DNA of 64,000 nt from Erythrophleum ivorense (Eukaryota; Streptophyta; Magnoliopsida; Fabales; Fabaceae): positions 17,652,556-17,716,555 of the forward strand of contig JAIUCV010000001.1 of the NCBI GenBank assembly GCA_026724425.1, written 5' to 3'. Each line of letters begins with the position of its first letter. Positions within the stretch are counted from its first letter, which is position 1. The notes beneath the pieces are model-generated. The model saw only the letters and a list, made by a program, of their open reading frames with translations. It did not search any database and was not told where the DNA came from. Shown in pieces: positions 47,199 through 58,639 of the stretch. The position numbers and the translations under genes are program-made.

Positions 47199-50100
47199 GT
47201 GACTTTTAGCTTTTTCTTATCCACGTTCCAGCAGCTCCTCTGATGAAAATGCTCTGTTTCTGCCCAGAAAATAGAGAAGAGACTTAGAGAGAGAGTAGCA
47301 CACAAGAGCAAGCTCAAGGGAAGAAGAAAAGCCAAGAGAAAGGTATGAATTCATGGAAACTTTTGCTCTTCCCTTTGGAAAACTTCTTTCCCTCCTTTCC
47401 TCCTCTCTTCTTATGGATTTAGTGAGATATTTGGTTCTGTTTTGAGCCTAGAACAGAGGGGGAAATTTCAAAATTCAAGGAGAGGGTTGAAGTAAGGAAG
47501 AGAGCTCTTAAGATAAGCTTAGAATTAAGGTGATTTTTCTATCTTGCTTGCTTCCTTTTTCTTGCCCTTTGTATGTGGAGTTCTGCCAGAATAGAACCAT
47601 CTTGGGGGGAGGATTTTTGTCCAAAAATAAGAAAGAATTATGGGTTTTAGACCATGAGGAGTTAGTAGATGCAAGGAAATTAGAAGAAAAGCTAATGAAA
47701 ATCAAGTTAGGAAAGTGTAGAGCTCTTGGATACTTTGTAAAAAATAATTTAATCCATGAATTTTCTTTCATGTGTAAAGGTTTATTTGAGTTTCTAAGAC
47801 CTCTAGGAAGCCTCCCAAGTGTCTCTCCCATCAAGGAAAAATAAAAAACTCCATGGGCTCTAAATGGTGTGTCTCTTTCGGCCAAGACTAGAGGAATAGG
47901 CTAGGGGCTGTTTTAATTTATTCTAGCCTTGGTTTAGGACTTCATATGATAGTAGAAGGTGGGAGGAACTCTTGGAAAAAATTTAGAAGCCATGGATTGG
48001 GAGATGAGGAAATGGCTTCCATAATGTAACCTTATGAAGTAACTTGTGTCTACGCTTTTGTAAATGAATATGTAATGGCTCCAAGGACCTTCAATGAGGT
48101 CAAGAGGCCTAAGAATGAGAAGAGAATGGAGCTAAGAGCTTGAATCATGATGGTTGCTTCAATAAGCCATTTATGGAACCATTATGTGACTTGTTGAACC
48201 AAGTATGTTCTTAAATATAAGTTTAATGTCCTAACTTGTTTTAAGAGTGTAATTAGCTTCCATATGATGTGTCTAAGCTAAGAGAAATGATCTCCACCCT
48301 CTTGGGTATGTGAGGTCAAGGGAGAGGACTCAAGGCTTAAGGAAAAAGTGTACAAATGCAAGCAAGGTAGCTCTCTCCACCTTCTCTCATGCATGGATGT
48401 GTGTTAGCTTGTTTTAGAATGTGTGTATGTATATTTTCAAGCCATGAAAAGTATACTAGCATGATTTCATATGCTATGGTTTTATGATGACATATTATGT
48501 TTCATATGATGTTTTGATATGTGCTTAGGTTTGCTTAAGTGTGGTGAGGCTAAGAACCCTTAGCCATGGTGAGGATGAGCCAAGAACCCTTAAAATTAGT
48601 TGAGACAAAGCATGGTTGAGTCCAAGAATGTCTTAAGGAATGAGTGAGGCAAGTCCAACATCCATAAGAAATTGGGTGAGGCCAATCCACTTGCTTGGCA
48701 AGCCTTTGTATGCTATGTATGATATTTTCAAGTGATGAAAATGCTTCTTGAATGGTTGTACATGTCAACATGACCATACATGCATTTATGAGACCTGTTT
48801 GCATCCATTATGTATGATTGAATGAGAAATGAGCTATTAGGATTCTTTGAATCTCATCCCCTCCTCTCCACTGCTCTAATATGCTAGGTGGATCAAGTAG
48901 CTATGGTGAAGGGAGCCAACAACCATGAAAGAAGGAGATTGACAAGCCTAGGCCTAACTTTCATTCCTTTTGAATCCATAATGATGTTTCACAAAGTATA
49001 TGATGTTGTAAATGTACCATGACCCTTGAGACATGTATAAATACACTATTATGTGATGTTTATGTGTATGAATATGATGTATGACGTTTAGCATATATTT
49101 TGAGTATATAATGCCAAAGTTTGAGAATTGAAAGTTTGATAGATATGTGTATAAATGGGGGTTGAATGGCCAAAATGAGATGCATGAAGTTTGAGACCAT
49201 TTGGGTAGCTCACACAAATCTTAAATGTACTTTTAGACTTGCTCAAGAGGTACCAAGACCAAGGGAAATCCTTTTGGCAACTTTGGTACCCTATATGGTG
49301 CCAAAATTGACCATTATGGAACCCTATATTACTTTTTAGCCAAATGAACTAGTCTTGATATGAGATTTGGCATACAATTAGGTCTCATTGAGAGCTTTTT
49401 GAGAACCTAAAGATCATAATTTTTTGAGGTCTACAGAATATTTGATGATTTTTTGAAATTGGCAAAAATTATGTTTCTGGTTTGCTGCACTATTCATTTG
49501 GTTCAAAATTAAACTCTGCCACTCGAGGCCCAAATGATGTCCAATTGTCATGAAATTTTATACAGAGAACCTAGACAATCACAGACTCATGACAACTAGA
49601 ATCACCTCATTTGGAAGTCTAAAGAGGAAGATATGAAATTTTGAAGTTTCTATCCAGTATCAGTAAGTTTGCCTGACCAAAAGTACTATTCCATCGAATT
49701 CTGAGGCCTAAACTTCATGAACTGATCTAAAGATATTTTTCCTCTATATTTAACATCCACAAATTTCCATATTGGTATCATTTGTATGGATTGGATGTTT
49801 TTGGAATTAATTGGACATTTTCAAAGTTCTCTGCAGAATTCTGTGACAGTTCCAAAATTCAGTCAGATCTTTGGAATATTTTGGATATCAAACACCCTCT
49901 GTGATGGATGTTATGGCCTAGAAATATTTTTAGTGTAAAGTAGACATCCAAGGATTTCCATAATGACTAAGATTGCATGATTTTAAATTTTTTAGATTTA
50001 GTTATGATTTTCCAAAGCTTGGTTAGAAATTGGAGCAATTCTGGCCGAGAATGAAGCTCCATATTCCACACTCTATTTCGGTTTCCATGAGTTAAAGATA

Positions 50101-50320
50101 TGATTTTGTGATGCAAATAACTTGTTTTGATGTAATTAAATATGAGAATATATAGTATGAGCTCACAGGATCCACGTAACACCGATTACAAATTTTTAAA
50201 TATAGCGCAATGCGAAGAAATCCATAATTTTCATCTCCTTTTTCATATGTTCTTGTGGAATTGATGAAATAAAGCTTATGAATGGCATGAAATGAGCTCG
50301 AATTTATGGTATTGCATTTA

Positions 50321-50813
50321 TTGGTATCAGAGAAATCATGGCCCATGTGCGACCCAATGATGGGTTGACCCCAAAAGAGGGGTGGATTGTAAAGTCCCAC
50401 ATCGGTTGGAAGAGGCCTGTGGCTAGCCCATATAAGTAGGGAGAATCCTCCCCCTCACGAGTGCGTTTTTTCCATGAGCTAAGCAGGAAGGGACAAACCC
50501 CAACAAATCAGGAAGGCAGTGTCACAGACCCACGAACCGGGAAGGAAGGGACAATACACATACAGAGCCCTCACGAGTATTGTCCCTTCCTTCCCGGTTC
50601 GTGGGTTTGTGACCCTGCCTTCCTAGTTCGTTGGGGTTTGTCTCTTCCTGCTTAGCTTACGAGAAAAACGCGCTCATGAGGGAGAGGATTCTCCCCATGT
50701 ATATGGGCTAGCCACAAGCCCATTCCAACTGATGTGAGACTTTACAATCCACCCCCTTTTTGGGGCTGACCTGTCCTCAAGTCGCATATAGGTCAGGATT
50801 GCTCTGATACCAA
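50321..50813. repeat. Long palindrome in the TRIM array
   Basis: Arms of about 237 bp (50321-50557 and 50577-50813) in inverted orientation with a 19-bp spacer. The left arm begins TTGGTATCAGAG and the right arm ends CTCTGATACCAA. The inner ends are GGGACAATAC and GTATTGTCCC. Arms differ by scattered substitutions. Confidence 0.85.
50322..50332 (+). other. Primer binding site after L11
   Basis: TGGTATCAGAG, five bases after the CA end of L11. The sequence that follows (GCCCATGTGCGACCC, then CCCCAAAAGAGGGGTGG) is TRIM interior, not the family L interior seen at 39116. Confidence 0.75.
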
Positions 50814-51197
50814 CACATACAGAGCCCTCATGATTATTGTCCCTTCCTTCCTGATTCATGGGTCTATGACCCTGCCTTCCTGGTTCGTTGGGGTTTGTCC
50901 CTTCCTGCTTAACTCATGGGAAAAACGCACTCATGAGGGGGAGGATTCTCCCCACTTATATGGGCTAGCCACAGGCCCCTTCCAACCGATGTGGGACTTT
51001 ACCATTCACCCCCCTTTTGGGACTGAATCATCCTCGAGTCACACAAGGGCTAGGATTGCTTTGATACTAACACATATCGAGCCCTCAAGAGTATTGTCCC
51101 TTCCTTCCCGGTTTGTTAGGGTTTGTCCCTTCCCGCTTAGCTTACAGGAAAAGCGCTCTCTTGAGGGGGAGGATTCTCCCTACTTATATGTGCTAGC

Positions 51198-54100
51198 TAT
51201 AACACCATATATTTATAACATGCTTCCGATCATTTCTAAGTCTCACATGATCAATTGAACAAAAGGGAGCGGAAAATGACATTAAAATAATGCCTTATTT
51301 CGTGTTACGTCACGTATAAAAATTCCATTCGGTGTCACATGGACCATATGAGCTCATACAACACGTTCTCATATTTAATTACATACATACAACTTATTTG
51401 CATCACCAAAGTTGGCCCAAAACTCGTGGAATTCAAAGGGGACCATCAAACTCACACTATTATTTTCGGCCAGAATTTCAGTTTTTCTGTGACAAGTTTG
51501 GAAATTTATAACTAAATCCAAACAATTTGAAACCCAACAAACTTTACCATTCTAGAAATCTCTAGATGTCTATCCCATGCTAAAAATAATTTTGGCTCAT
51601 GAATCATTAAGGTCAAAACATTTGACATCCGAAAAGCCACTAGGGTTGCTGTTGTCTAGACCACTGGTTCAGTTTATTGATAGGAAGTTTCAAAATTCAT
51701 AAATAATTATAAAAAAATTGAAATCATTCATTCTTGGCCATTCTAGAAATCTACACATGTCTAATTTATGCCAAAAATATTTCCAGGCCATGAAACATGA
51801 CACAGAAAGCATTTGACATGTGAAAAGGAGTAAAGGTTCGGACAGCTACTGGTACTGATGCAAGTGTCTGCTATGAACTTCGAAAATGTCCAATTAATTT
51901 CACAAAAATCTAATCCATGAAAATAATAACAATTTGGAAATCTATGAATGTTAATGTTATGGTAAAAATAGATTCAGACCAGAGAAAGCACGCTTAGCTA
52001 CCCAAATTTAATGGAACAGTGACTTAGGTCGTGCTGAGCTACTACTATTGTCCCAGAAATTCAAAAATTCATATCTCTCAGCTCGGACCTCCAAATGAGG
52101 TGTTTACAGCTGCTACAAGTCATTGTGAATGCCTAGTTTCTAAATATAAAATTTCATAGCCATTGGACCACATTTGCCCCTCGGATGATACAATTTCACA
52201 ACTGACCAAATGAACAGTACCAGTGCAAATCCGAAATTCTGATACCAACTTTGAAAAATCATAGAAAATTCCACAGACCTCCAAATGACCTGATATTTGA
52301 CTTCCCAAAAAGCTATAGGCAAGATCTACTTGTATGCCAAATTTTAAGTCAAGAAGAGGTCATTTAGTTAGACTTTGCCATAACTCAAGCTTATGGCAAT
52401 TTTGGTCCCAACAAGAGGCAAATTTGGTACAAATGGGCCATCCATTATTCCACACACATTTGAGCAACTTAGAAAGCATAAATATGGAATAAATAAGTCC
52501 CTCATAAGGTCTGAACCCTCATGCAACTCAAATTCACCATGTCACTTCCATGAACATACATACACAAGTGGGCTCCCAAGTGGTCAAAATATATAATTCT
52601 ATTTATTAAACTCTATTCTTAATACATACACTAACTTTACATAGTTTTACACTTGTTCAAAGTGTCATGGCTCAAAAATAACATTTACATATCTACTTTT
52701 ACATTCTAGTCATCATAGTACATCAAAATAGAAAGATTTGCCAAGAGATGGAGATTTAAGCTCCTTGGATTCCATCCTTTGGATCTTGAACTCCACCTAG
52801 ATCATATGAGATGAGAGAAAGGAGGGGGTGAGATTCATTGAATCTCAATAGCTCATACACCTATTCAAGCACATTTTCAAGGCATATAACATGTCAAAGG
52901 TATAAGTATGCAACTACTCAATCGATGAAGTATTCAATTTCTACATTTTTATGTCACAAACACATGTCAAGAATAAGAATGAGCTCTAGGGACTTTTGGA
53001 TTGCCTCACTCTTGATTTTTGGGACTTTTGACTTAGCCTCACCCATCCAAGGGACTTTTGGCCTTGTCTCACCCATACCATGAGACTTTTGGCTTCTCCT
53101 CACCCACATTAAGGGACTTTTGGCACTACCTCACCCTTATGAGCCATTTCCATCATTCAAAGACATTCAAGAAAGCATATTGGTACCAAAATAGCAACAT
53201 AGCATCAAGTGTCATGTCTCAAACATATAAACATACACACAAGCACACAATGACATCATATGCAATAAGAAAATGCAACAAGAAAAGGTGGAGAGCTACC
53301 TTGGTGCAAATTCAAGCTTTACTTTGCTTGTTTCTTCTCCTTTTCGGTTCCACAAACACAAGGAGGTAGGGTTGGATTTCTTTGGCTTATTCACAATAAA
53401 CAACACTAAATTATACTCTTACAATAAATTATGACATCCAACTCACTCTTAAGACTACACTTTGGTCTATTTGTTACAATATGGTTCCATTAAGGACCTA
53501 ATGAAGCAACTACCATAATTAACATTCTTGGTTCTATTCTTTTGCCATATTTAGACCTCTTGACCTCATTTGAATCCATCACACACTCACTTTCACAAAC
53601 CTAGGTCCATGTTGCTTCATAAGGTTACATTATGGAAGCCATTGCCTCATCTCCCAACCTAAGGCTTCTAAATTTTTTCCAAGGGTTTCTCCTATCTTCT
53701 TTTATCATATAAAGTCCCAAACCAAGTTTGGAACCATTTAAAACATTCCCTAGCTATCTCTAAGGGTCTTGACCTAGTTATGCTTCCATTAAAGACCCAT
53801 GGAGTTTGGGATTTTTCCTTAATGGATGGGGCACTTGGGAGACTCCTTAGGAGTCTTAGAAACTCAAACAAACACTCACATATGATGGGGAAGTCTTGAA
53901 TCAACCCAGATTTTAACTTATGTTCAAGCACCCTACACTTTTTCAACTTGAGTTTTACTAGTTTTTCATGCATTTCTTTGGTATAATCCATCTTCCCATG
54001 GCTTAGTTTGATGGATTATTTTGGATTATAAAGCAGAAACTCTTCCTTCTTCATGGTTCTGTTTAAGACATCCTACCATAGAAGAGGAGAAGGAGAAAAA

Positions 54101-54984
54101 GAAGCAACAAAGGGAGAGAAACTACCTTGCAATCAAGCTTCCTTCAAGAGCCCTTCCTCTTCCCTCTTTCTTCTCCTTAAATTTTGAATTTCCCTCCTCT
54201 GATCTGGACCCAAATCAGCACCAAAAATTACATTGAAACCATGGAAAGATGAAGCAAGAAGGGGAGGATGAAGTTTCAAGAGGAAAGAGCATGAAAACCT
54301 TACACTTTCTCAGCCTTTCTTTGGCTTTTCTTCCTCCAAAATTTCCTCCCTTTGTGCGCCTAAGACAGCAGCTCCATTTTTGAGATTTGGGCAGAAGAAA
54401 GTCGGTTTAAAGAGGGGGGAGTTGAACATGACTTAAAAAGGGAGTTTGGAAGCTTCTTTTGTGCACTTTGTTTCCATTTTTGCCCTTCCACAATGGCATT
54501 TCCGATTTGGCTTTGTTTTAGTTCCTTTTTGAGAACCGTCTTTTTTATCATAAAATTTAGATTCCAAATTTAATAAAATGCCTTTGGAATCACTCAAATC
54601 GGAGCTAAAACCTTCCCGAACAAACTAGTCAAAGTTCGGGTTAACTAACATCGAAAAGAGTACACCGGAGGGGTTTTACCGATTTCGGGGCTTCCCATAG
54701 TTTTTGGGGCCTCTGAAAACCCTGGGCAACTCAAAATTTCCATTTAAAATGCCCTCCTAGGTGTTTTTCTAAAATTTCACTTATTTACAAAAATGCCATT
54801 GGCCTTTCGGCAAATTTTTCAAATCACTTTGATCCCGTTTTCTGGGCAACTCAAGGCTCAAATCCTTGTTTTCTATTATTTAAAATTTTATTCAAATTTT
54901 ATTTGGCCTTGAATCACTCATCTCAAGGGACTTACTTTTCAAACCGGCCTGTTCCGGTGATTGTACAACGTGCCGGACGTTACA
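51198..54984 (-). mobile_element. Solo LTR L12 of family L, complete, in the TRIM array, TSD CTAGC
   Basis: 3787 bp. The left end is TATAACACCATA (TG changed to TA), the right end CCGGACGTTACA. Perfect TSD CTAGC at 51193-51197 and 54985-54989; removing it rejoins TATGTGCTAGC with CATAGGCTCC, as in the neighbouring TRIM unit. Array at about 52990-53140, palindrome GATTC-ATT-GAATC at 52832-52844. It is very similar to L6 in array order and LTR start. Confidence 0.93.
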
Positions 54985-56119
54985 CTAGCCATAGGCTCCT
55001 TCCAGCCAATATGGGACCTTACATTTGAGACAAGTTTAGAAAGTCTTTTTGGGCCATTTCCACATGCCCAAGTGGCCACAAGAATCTTAGGAGTCATTTT
55101 GTTCATCTTTGAACCATTAAAAGGCATTAAAATGACCCAAAGGGCACCCTATAGCATTTTCTGACTAAATGAAGGAATTTTTCCATCAAATTTGGCAACA
55201 TGTAGAGCTCATTGAGAGCTTTTTGCAAAGCTAAAGTGCAAGAAAAATGGAGCTCTACAGAATTATTTATAAATTTTCAAAGTTGGGATTTTCAGTTGGT
55301 TTTGGTATGTGCACTGTTCGCAATATCAGTTCTGTGTTCTGTGTCATCTGATAGGCAAACGGTGTCCAATTCTTGTAAAATTTTACAACAATAAATTAGA
55401 GGTCATAAGCTTTCTGTGGCCAATAAGATCTCCTCATTTGGAGGTCTGAGCAAAGAGTTATGCATTTTTAAAATTTGCTGTCAGTAGTAGTAGCGTCCCC
55501 TGAGTCCAGTTACTATTTTATAGATTTTCAATAGCTAAAAGTATCTATTTTATTCTAGAATTATTTTTAACATATGAGTAACATTTGTAGCTTTCCATAA
55601 TGACCAAATTTGTATGAATTTTGAAAGTTCATCTCAGTAATCAGAGATAGTAGCCCAGACAGCAAAGACCTTAGTGGCTTTTTGGATGTCAAACATTTTC
55701 CCTTAATGATTCATGAGCTAAAATTATTTTTTACCATAGGGAAAACATCCAGAGCTTTCTAGAATGGTAAAGTTTGTTGGATTTCAATTTTTTTGGATTT
55801 AGTTATGAATTTCCGAAGTTGTGACAAAAAATTGAAAATTTGACCGTGGCTAATTTGTGGAAATTAGTGTGTTTCACCCATTTGAATGAGTTCCAAGCCA
55901 CTTTATTGGATGGTTTTGAATTGTATTAGTGTAATTAAATATGAGAATGAGTTTAATGAGTTCCCTTGCTCCATGGAATACCGGATGAAAAATTTATCCG
56001 CTACGCAAGGCATAAAAATGTAATATTTTAATGTCTTTTTCTTGGAAACTCATATGCTTCATGGAATAGAACCTAGAAATAGTATGAAATGAGGTATAGT
56101 TTGATAATGTTACAATTGG

Positions 56120-56700
56120 AGTCTATTTTCAAAAGACCATATGATTTTATTATTTATTTTACCCATATTGACCATTAATGTTTTCATCTAGAAAGACCAT
56201 TTAATGTCCCTTTTCTTGATAGAATTGTTAGCACACTTATAGCTGAAAAGGAAGTTTATGGTTGAATTAGGATGTTATGAAGTTATTAATATTTTTATGG
56301 TAGAAATTTCAATGTTGTATGGTTTCTAGCCCCATGTAGACCATATAAAAAAAATAAACTAAACTAAACAAAAGACAAAATAAAAAATTTGCAAATGAAT
56401 TATAGGCTATGAAGAAGAAAGAGTTCAGAAGCAATAAATTAGATTGAAATGATCTAAGTTTGAGGGAAAAAGAAATTAGGTGAGAAAGAAAGAAAAGAAG
56501 AAATTGGCTCAATGAGATGAAAAATGGAAAGAAAATATAGGAGATTGGATTCCTTGTGTATTGTGCTTGGATTTAAATTCTCTCAAGGTAATTGCATTTT
56601 CCCATACTCATTTTTGGTTAAGCCATAGCCTTAGTCACATTATAAGCCTGGAAGTCCTATCACAAGGTCATGTGAGACTAACCTAATGGAGAGAAGGTAG
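56120..56700 (+). mobile_element. Athila-like element, 3' region after L10
   Basis: Contains GGTTAAGCCATAGCC then TTAGTCACATTATAAGCC and GAAGTCCT (56616-56656), a combination recalled from the 3' region of Athila-type elements. A purine-rich stretch with AAAGAAAGAAAAGAAG lies at about 56480-56500. The short frame 56309-56512 (minus) is low-complexity. No coding domain recognised. Confidence 0.5.
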
Positions 56701-58465
56701 AAGATTAGGCATATGATGTTCTTATAGGTTATTTTATACATCTTAAAGTGCATAAAGTTGATAGTAACACTTGCATGATAATGATTGTTTGGCTAAGCAC
56801 ACACACTTCACAAGTAATGGCAAAGCTAACACTACCTTTTTTTTAACTCTTAACTAGTGTTTATTGCTTGATTGTCCTACTAGGTACATTATATGAGGCA
56901 ACACTAAGGGTTTTAATAGGCATGAGTTTTAAGTGTGCATGTAGAAAATTTAGCTTTTTTTTTTCTTAAGGATGAGTATGTAGCAACTCCTATTAATTCA
57001 AGGTATTTCGCATGTTTTTTATAAGAGATTGATAACTAATTGACTATTTTCATGGCTAAAGTGAATGATTTAGAAAGGCCAAAGTGTGAATTGATACTTT
57101 ACATAGCTCCATACTATAAATGACAAGCTTTGGCTTATTTTTTATTTAAATAGGAATTAGTTGAATATTGAATGCTTTTGTGGGGTTTAAATGTAAGGAA
57201 ATTAAAGTTGGAATCATCTAGGAGATAGAACCATGGAAACCTAAAGTCAATATGTGAAAAATGTTAGTTTGAGGAAAAGAAAAGAATGGTACTGCAACAA
57301 GAACTCCTAAGTCATGGCGGCTATATTAAAGAAAGGAATAATATTGCAATAGGAAATCCAAAGTTGTGACATTTATGTTATAGAATGGAACGGCATCATG
57401 ACTAGAAATTGCAAGTCATAGCGTCATGCCAAAGAAACATCTTCTTGACGTAATAGGCTTTAACACTATGATTAGAGAATCTCAAGTCATAGCACCAATT
57501 CAGAGTATAAGAATGACAACATTTTCCTTTATGTTTTTGCTAGTTTGTAAAGCATTTTTTAAAGGTTTTGCTAGAAAGCCACCATTTTGGGATTCTTTAA
57601 GAGTTGAAGGAGATTAAAAGTGCCTTAATTAGCAAGAAGGAGGCTTGGCTTTTATGCAAAAAAAAAGATTTACTCCTAGTTTTCTCTACTCCTTTCTCTC
57701 TTGCATTTTTATTGTGTATTTTGATGGTTGCACTATTATTATTGATGAAATCCCTATTAATAAGTAGCTAAACATTTGTATCTAGGATTAGTATGAACCC
57801 TTTTATGGATTAGAGCTTGGTTACCCTCTTTTCTTGCTATTAATGGTGTGTATTTATATATATGTTTATTCATTTCTATTCCTCATGCTTTCTAATTGAT
57901 TGGCCTCGGATTGGATTGGTGTGGTGTTCTAGTTGAACTTAGAAAAGGGATATTGAAATTTGATCTTGATTTGTATTTTGTGAGTACTTGAAACTTTCTA
58001 GGTTGAGTAGATAGTTTTGCCAATGAGATATGAATATACTTAATGGTCTAACCTAACCTAATTAGGGATTCTACAATTGAATGCTTAGTTTAATTTCATA
58101 AGAAATTATAAAGTTGGTTAAGAATATGCCTATAATAAATTTAAGAAAACACTTACAGGTAGATTAGAACTCTAGACTAGGATATATTATCATTAAGAGC
58201 AATGTTAATAGGGATAATTTAGGTTTTTATATAGTAGTAGGGAAATTAATAATCACATGTTCCTTCAACTATTGAATTACCTAATGGACTTCATTTTGTT
58301 TTGTCTCTTAATTTTGCAATTTTAAATTAGCTTTTATACATACTTGTGATTAATTAGGTTGATTTAGGTTAAGGTGTAAATTCTAGTACTTGTTAATTTT
58401 TGTTACCAAATCTTTGTGGGAATGATACTTTACTTATCACTGTATTACTTGTATGATACATATAC
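56701..58465 (+). mobile_element. Probable Athila-like 3' LTR
   Basis: The right end holds TTTGTGGGAATGATACTTTA then CTTATCACTGTATTACTTG (58412-58452), a conserved terminal pattern of Athila LTRs. Upstream, AATAAGTAGCTAAAC at 57758-57772 and a diverged ~50-bp repeat at 57270-57500 also fit such LTRs. The left edge is not fixed. It closes an element whose gag starts at 27765, with R-strand and composite insertions in between. Confidence 0.6.
57270..57500 (+). repeat. Diverged ~50-bp tandem repeat in the Athila-like LTR
   Basis: About four units with the pattern ACTAGAAATTGCAAGTCATAG followed by a GCGTCATGCC-like segment and AAAGAA. Units begin at about 57285, 57338, 57388 and 57441. Identity between units is low. 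Confidence 0.55.
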
Positions 58466-58639
58466 TTATATGTAAGTTGTTGTATTTGGAAGCAATAGGT
58501 GTGCCCTAAGAAACTAATTAGGAGGTTGGCTCGAGCCACTATTAACCTAACCATTTCCAGCAAAATACAATTTAACATCATTTTATTATGGAGTCCCAAG
58601 TATTATTAACTGTTAGTGCATTCCTTTTACCCAAAAAAA

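Larger units (their letters stand above)
43732..50316 (+). mobile_element. Family L LTR L11, attached to an interior, interrupted by G
   Basis: Occupies 43732-43767 and 46673-50316, about 3680 bp. Starts TGTAACATCTGG and ends ATGGTATTGCA. It has a polypurine tract on its left and a primer site (TGGTATCAGAG, 50322-50332) on its right, and no TSD (AGAAA versus TTTAT), so it is not a solo LTR. TATAAA-type box at 47191-47198, AGAAAGGTATG donor-like site at about 47336, array at about 48540-48690, palindrome GATTC-TTT-GAATC at 48841-48853. The 125-aa frame at 47508-47885 (minus) and 104-aa frame at 47530-47844 overlap and look like chance frames. Confidence 0.85.
38779..55023. mobile_element. Composite insertion X with inverted TRIM-type termini, TSD TTTGA
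   Basis: A 16.2-kb insertion in L10 with perfect TSD TTTGA at 38774-38778 and 55024-55028. The left end is TGTAAAGTCTCACATC and the right end is ATGGGACCTTACA, so the two outer ends are the same LTR terminus in opposite orientation. Order: TRIM-type LTR (38779-39102), initiator-Met primer site, non-coding interior (39116-43717), polypurine tract, LTR L11, second primer site, inverted TRIM array (50321-55023). Later insertions are G (43768-46667) and L12 (51198-54984). Boundaries are seen directly; how the composite formed is inference. Confidence 0.8.
50321..55023. mobile_element. Inverted TRIM array at the right end of X, split by L12
   Basis: Units of about 256 bp, each an LTR of ~190 bp and an interior of ~66 bp with a primer site (TGGTATCAGAGC) and a polypurine-like AAAAAGGGGGTGG. 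Plus orientation: interior 50321-50387, LTR 50388-50557. Minus orientation: 50558-50813, 50814-51070, and 51071-51197 continuing at 54990-55023. The third unit lacks about 35 bp. The 142-aa frame at 50830-51258 is a translation of this repeat. Confidence 0.75.
36258..56114 (+). mobile_element. Solo LTR L10 of family L, split by composite insertion X, TSD ATTGG
   Basis: L10 occupies 36258-38778 and 55029-56114, about 3607 bp together. It starts TGTAACGTCCGA and ends GATAATGTTACA. Perfect TSD ATTGG lies at 36253-36257 and 56115-56119, nearly 20 kb apart, and the two halves together make exactly one LTR with no overlap. Array at about 38105-38275, palindrome GATTC-TTT-GAATC at 38425-38437. It sits in the 3' part of the Athila-like element. 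Confidence 0.92.

Noticed and set aside
36258..50316. Reading L10 and L11 as the 5' and 3' LTRs of one full-length element
   Set aside because: The ATTGG duplication pairs L10's left end with 56114, and TTTGA pairs 38778 with 55024. L10 is therefore one LTR split by X, and L11 belongs to X.
50461..50655. tRNA-like fold suggested by GGTTCGTGGG
   Set aside because: The palindrome produces pairing, but there is no acceptor stem, A box or anticodon arm at tRNA spacing.
50830..51258. 142-aa open frame, the longest in the window
   Set aside because: It translates two TRIM repeat units (repeated RVLSLPSRFVRVCPF-like segments) and runs into L12. No start context, domain or sister protein is visible.
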